This document shows positions 60,988 through 64,000 of a DNA stretch of 64,000 nt, piece after piece. The first letter of the stretch is position 1, and the number at the start of each line of letters is the position of its first letter. A program made the translations under genes and the position numbers. Where the stretch lies: NCBI GenBank assembly GCA_963818775.1, contig CAWFUF010000008.1:124001-188000 (forward strand), read 5' to 3'. The stretch comes from JAMXLO01 sp963818775. GTDB lineage: Bacteria; Pseudomonadota; Alphaproteobacteria; Acetobacterales; Acetobacteraceae. The notes beneath the pieces were generated by a model. The model ran no database searches. It was not told where the DNA came from and worked only from the letters and a program-made list of their open reading frames with translations.

Positions 60988-62481
60988 ATGACGGAGCCCT
61001 GCGATCTCGACGCGATCGAGGCTCGCCGCCTGATCGGCCAGAAGAAGCTGGCACCAACTGAACTCCTCACAAGCTGCATCGACCGCATCGAAGCGGTGGA
61101 CCATGGGGTGAACGCCATGGTCGCGCGCGATTTCGATCACGCCCGCGTCGCAGCGCAAGCAGCCGATGCATCCGTTGCGCGCGGCGACGTTCTGCCTCCG
61201 CTGCACGGCCTGCCGATCGGCATCAAGGATCTGCAGGAAACCGCGGGTCTGCGGACCACTTTCGGCAGCACGATCTTCCGCGACCACATCCCTCCGGCCG
61301 ACGAACGCATCGTGGCGGGGGTGCGCCAGGCGGGCGCGATCGTCATCGGCAAGACCAACACGCCGGAATTCGGCGCGGGCGCAAACACGCGAAACGCCGT
61401 CTATGGCGCCACCGGCAATCCATTCGATCCGACGCGCTCTGCCGCCGGTTCTTCCGGTGGATCGGCCGTCGCGCTCGCGACCGGCATGGTGCCGATCTGC
61501 TCTGGCTCTGATACCGGCGGGTCGCTGCGCAATCCAGCCGCGTTCTGCGGCATCGTCGGCTTCCGCCCGACACCCGGACTGGTCGCCAATGAGCGGCGTG
61601 GACTCGGCTGGAGCAACCTTTCGGTCGCCGGCCCGATGGCGCGCACCGTGCCGGATGTCTGCCTGCTGCTCTCCACAATGGTGAGCGATGATGCGCGCGA
61701 TCCGCTGGCGACCACGGTGCATGGCCGCACGATCCGCCGGCCGGAAGACTTCGCCGTCCCCGCACGCATCGACCTGTCCCGGCTGCGTGTCGCGCTCACG
61801 CCGGATTTCGGCTTCGCGCCGACCGCGCGGCACATCGCCGAAGTATTCGCCGACAAGACCGGGCTGTTCCGCCACGTGTTCGGAGTGGCCGAGGATACGA
61901 CGCCGGACTGCACCGGGGCCGATGAAGCGTTCGAGGTGCTGCGGGCTGTCGCGTTCCTCTCCGGCCATCTGGAGAGGGTACGCGCTCGCCCGCAGGATTT
62001 CGGGCCAAACGTGCGCGCCAATGTCGAGGAGGGTCTGCGCTACACCGCGACCGATGTCGCACGGGCGCATGCATTGCAGACAGCGATGTATCGCCGCTGG
62101 CAGGACTTCTTCCTGCACTGGGACGTGATCCTGACGCCGTCGATCACGATCAGTCCGCAGCCGTGGCGCGAGCTCTATCCGGCGGAAATCGACGGCAGGC
62201 CAGCCCGGACGTATTTTCACTGGCTGGCGCTCGCCTATGCAGTGACGCTCACGGGCCATCCGGCAGTGTCGCTGCCGGTGGGGCTTGATCGCCACGGCAT
62301 GCCGTTCGGCCTGCAAATCGTCGGCCCGCGTGGTGGCGACGCGTTCGTGCTGTCGGTTGCCGCCGAACTCGAGGCGCTCCTGGCAGGCGATACGCGCACG
62401 GCGCGGCCGGTGCCCAACCTCGCGCGGCTCAATTCGGCACGGCCGATCAGCGAGATGGCAGGTTTTCTCGGCTTCGATTGA
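60988..62481 (+). CDS. Amidase (amidase-signature family)
   Basis: This is a 497-residue hydrolase with the Ser-Ser-Lys triad: Lys in LPIGIKDLQETAGL, the Ser/Gly region AAGSSGGSAVALATG and SGSDTGGSLRNPAAFCG. The substrate is unknown; relatives act on aryl or acyl amides and on the GatA reaction, but GatB and GatC are absent, so it is not the tRNA amidotransferase. It follows GGT by 1 nt and should be co-translated. Confidence 0.92.
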   Translation: MTEPCDLDAIEARRLIGQKKLAPTELLTSCIDRIEAVDHGVNAMVARDFDHARVAAQAADASVARGDVLPPLHGLPIGIKDLQETAGLRTTFGSTIFRDHIPPADERIVAGVRQAGAIVIGKTNTPEFGAGANTRNAVYGATGNPFDPTRSAAGSSGGSAVALATGMVPICSGSDTGGSLRNPAAFCGIVGFRPTPGLVANERRGLGWSNLSVAGPMARTVPDVCLLLSTMVSDDARDPLATTVHGRTIRRPEDFAVPARIDLSRLRVALTPDFGFAPTARHIAEVFADKTGLFRHVFGVAEDTTPDCTGADEAFEVLRAVAFLSGHLERVRARPQDFGPNVRANVEEGLRYTATDVARAHALQTAMYRRWQDFFLHWDVILTPSITISPQPWRELYPAEIDGRPARTYFHWLALAYAVTLTGHPAVSLPVGLDRHGMPFGLQIVGPRGGDAFVLSVAAELEALLAGDTRTARPVPNLARLNSARPISEMAGFLGFD

Positions 62482-62532
62482 GGTTATGGGACAACTGCCC
62501 AATCGCGTGACCCGCGATGCCGCTTCATCGTT

Positions 62533-62610
62533 ATGCCGACGAAGGTCGGCATCCACGTCTTTCCTTGCACGGCGGCAACGACGTGGATGGCGGGCCTTCG
62601 CCCACCATGA
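62533..62610. repeat. Palindromic element, family C
   Basis: ATGCCGACGAAGGTCGGCAT is a hairpin, followed by ATCCACGTC (62551-62559) and its complement GACGTGGAT (62580-62588), giving a larger fold that ends ..GGGCCTTCGCCCACCATGA. Diverged family members include 36762-36798. It lies in the convergent gap between the amidase and the serine hydrolase. Confidence 0.75.
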
Positions 62611-62653
62611 TGAGGACGAGTGCCCGGTGAACCAAAACCCGCGAGCATTGGCT

Positions 62654-63691
62654 CTAACGCGCGGTTGAAACAGCCCGAATCACCAACCGGATGAACCCAT
62701 CGACCGCGGCGGGATCCATCCAGCGCATCACTGCCACCAGATCGTTCGTCGGATCGACCCAGGTGATGTTGCCGCCGGCCCCCGAAGCGAAGAAGCTCGC
62801 GTCAGACGCGCTCGGATAGCGAGCCCTGCCGGTGTTCAGCCACCACAGCAGCCCATAATTCGGATGCAGCGTGCACGGCTTCAGCGACTCATCGATCCAG
62901 CTCTCCGGCAGCAACCGCTGCCCGTCCCACACGCCACGACGCAGCATGAGCAGGCCGATCCGCGCCTGGTCTTCAGCATGGATGGCGATCCCACCGCCCC
63001 AGTGGCTGCCGCCCGACACTGACTCGATCATCCGCCTATCGATCTCCACCTTCGACGTGCGGTAGCCATGCCAGTGCCAGTCCGACGAAGCGCCGATCGG
63101 TCGCATGATGCGTTCGGCGAACACCTCCGGCAGCGGCCGGCGGAAGCGCCGCAGCAGCGCCAGCGCCAGGCGATTCACCCGCACGTCGTTATATTCCCAG
63201 AATGTGCCCGGCGGCCGCAGCGGCCGTGCATCGCCCTTGCGGCCCTTCCCTTCCACCGCGAGGTTGCGATTGCGGTCGACGATGTCGGACTTGCCGAACA
63301 GCGTGCCCTCCCATTCGGAGGTCTGCTGCAGGAGGTGCCGCCAGGTGATGGCCCCGTTATGAGGACCGTCGAACCCGCCGTCGTCCACCGTCCGGCCAAC
63401 CGGCTCGTCGAGTTCCGCTATCAGCCCGTCAGCCACGGCAATGCCGGCCAGCAAGCTGAGATAGCTCTTGGCGACCGAAAAAGTGAAGTCGACCTGCCGC
63501 GTGTCGCCCCAGTGCGCAACCACCGAACCGCCCCGCAGGATCAGCCCATTCGGACCACCTCGTGGATGGATGGGCCCGAGAACTTCGTTATGCGGCGGTG
63601 GCTCAAAGAAGCCGGCCTCGAGGTGTGCACGCAGATCGCGCGGCCATGGCGTCTCGTGCGACAGAGCGAAATCGACAGCGCCGTCCAGCAT
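62654..63691 (-). CDS. Serine hydrolase, class C beta-lactamase-like (S12)
   Basis: This is a 345-residue protein. The active-site SxxK is FTFSVAKSYLSL, the YxN-like motif is WEYNDVRVNRLAL and the third motif region is SGAGGNITWVD. Such enzymes hydrolyse esters, peptides or amides and are not usually true beta-lactamases. CAGGAGGACCC precedes the ATG at 63691; no signal peptide is seen, so it is probably cytosolic. It diverges from the Crp/Fnr-type gene with a 121-nt gap. Confidence 0.9.
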   Translation of the reverse strand: MLDGAVDFALSHETPWPRDLRAHLEAGFFEPPPHNEVLGPIHPRGGPNGLILRGGSVVAHWGDTRQVDFTFSVAKSYLSLLAGIAVADGLIAELDEPVGRTVDDGGFDGPHNGAITWRHLLQQTSEWEGTLFGKSDIVDRNRNLAVEGKGRKGDARPLRPPGTFWEYNDVRVNRLALALLRRFRRPLPEVFAERIMRPIGASSDWHWHGYRTSKVEIDRRMIESVSGGSHWGGGIAIHAEDQARIGLLMLRRGVWDGQRLLPESWIDESLKPCTLHPNYGLLWWLNTGRARYPSASDASFFASGAGGNITWVDPTNDLVAVMRWMDPAAVDGFIRLVIRAVSTAR

Positions 63692-63812
63692 GGGTCCTCC
63701 TGGGGTGCCTTGCCCCGGGATACCACATCGACACCAGGACGCGCATACTAGCGCCGGGAATCGCCCAGCGCGGATCAACCGCCGGGCGGGGCATTGGGAC
63801 CGGGAGACGCTC

Positions 63813-64000
63813 GTGGCAAGGCTTGAGCGTAACATAAAGCGTGCGGCGCTGGTAACCAGCCCGCTGTTTGCTGCCATGCGATCCGACGAACTCGACGAGA
63901 TCCTGAAGTTCGCCTCGGAGCGACGCGCCCGCCGTGGTCAGACGATCTTTCAGCGCGGCGACAATGGCTCCTCGCTGATGGCGGTGTTGCGCGGCCGCGT
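63813..64000 (+). CDS. Crp/Fnr-family transcription regulator (N-terminal part)
   Basis: The gene begins at GTG 63813, preceded by CGGGAG, and runs off the window. The first ~62 residues include LVTSPLFAAMRSDELDEILK, RRGQTIFQRGDNGSSLMAVL and RGR, which is the start of a cyclic-nucleotide-binding-type sensor domain. No N-terminal cysteines typical of FNR's iron-sulphur cluster are visible, so it resembles a Crp-like member. The helix-turn-helix is not in view. Confidence 0.85.
   Translation, partial: MARLERNIKRAALVTSPLFAAMRSDELDEILKFASERRARRGQTIFQRGDNGSSLMAVLRGR

Noticed and set aside
60988..62481. GatA subunit of the tRNA amidotransferase
   Set aside because: gatB and gatC are not adjacent, and the gene is coupled to a gamma-glutamyltransferase, so a catabolic amidase is more likely.
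60730..62556. 608-codon open frame on the minus strand across the amidase and the GGT end
   Set aside because: It spans two convincing plus-strand genes and has no recognisable domain.

Overview
The window is high-GC chromosomal DNA from an alphaproteobacterium, most likely a Rhodospirillales/Acetobacteraceae-type organism. This is inferred from the pyruvate dehydrogenase E1-beta with a fused lipoyl domain, the trpGDC-moaC order, a complete ccoNOQP-ccoGHIS cluster behind an FNR/FixK box, the lipA-coq10 pair, and families such as DUF2934, DUF3597 and an ISNCY/IS1202-like element. No rRNA, tRNA, CRISPR array or phage region was seen. Most of it reads as core metabolism with scattered accessory genes, two broken genes, one intact insertion sequence and several families of intergenic palindromes.

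Layout. 1-7.8 kb (+): the end of a PpiD-type foldase, trpE, an acetyltransferase and a DoxX gene, then trpG-trpD-trpC-moaC and glpD. 7.8-15.8 kb (-): the cbb3 oxidase operon, read as a small unknown membrane protein, then ccoN-O-Q-P-G-H-I-S, with a perfect TTGATCTGGATCAA box upstream. A TauE/SafE-like membrane gene diverges from the same region. 16.7-20.4 kb (+): two Hsp20 genes behind a CIRCE-like operator. The same operator-leader block recurs in front of a zinc alcohol dehydrogenase. A 1369-bp insertion sequence with 16-bp target duplications sits immediately upstream of that second copy.

20.5-30.8 kb: a DHA2 drug exporter; an AlgI/AlgJ-like O-acetylation pair with a TylF-type methyltransferase and a TPR protein; then GFA, MAPEG, DUF3597, a class III CoA-transferase and an SNase-like protein. 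31-36.6 kb (+): the pyruvate dehydrogenase operon pdhA-pdhB-pdhC-(GNAT)-lpdA. 37-38 kb: a VapBC-like toxin-antitoxin pair behind twin TGTCCGACA operators. 38-45.5 kb: a ferritin-like protein, lipA and coq10, an EF-hand protein, a metallo-hydrolase, a patch of small unknown genes, a frameshifted inactive S1C protease, ftsB and miaA. The lipoyl genes fit with the PDH operon, since LipA makes the cofactor of E2.

45.5-50.5 kb (+): ilvB, ilvN and ilvC for branched-chain amino acids, then corA and a macrodomain gene. 50.6-51.9 kb: a broken serine hydrolase and a probable transposase remnant. 51.9-63.7 kb: a PPOX flavoprotein, a CobW GTPase, two tandem family-5 solute-binding proteins without a permease, and then small-molecule hydrolases and salvage enzymes (SMP-30, cyclase, gpt, csaA, gamma-glutamyltransferase, amidase, serine hydrolase). 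These suggest uptake and breakdown of peptide- or amide-like compounds. The window ends inside a Crp/Fnr-family regulator.

The most notable structure is the duplicated heat-shock control region at 16.6-16.85 kb and 19.3-19.42 kb. It appears to place an alcohol dehydrogenase under the same CIRCE-type control as the small heat-shock genes, with an insertion sequence abutting the copy. Other points of interest are the unnamed small membrane protein leading the cbb3 operon and the O-acetylation pair whose SGNH partner lacks two usual catalytic-motif residues.
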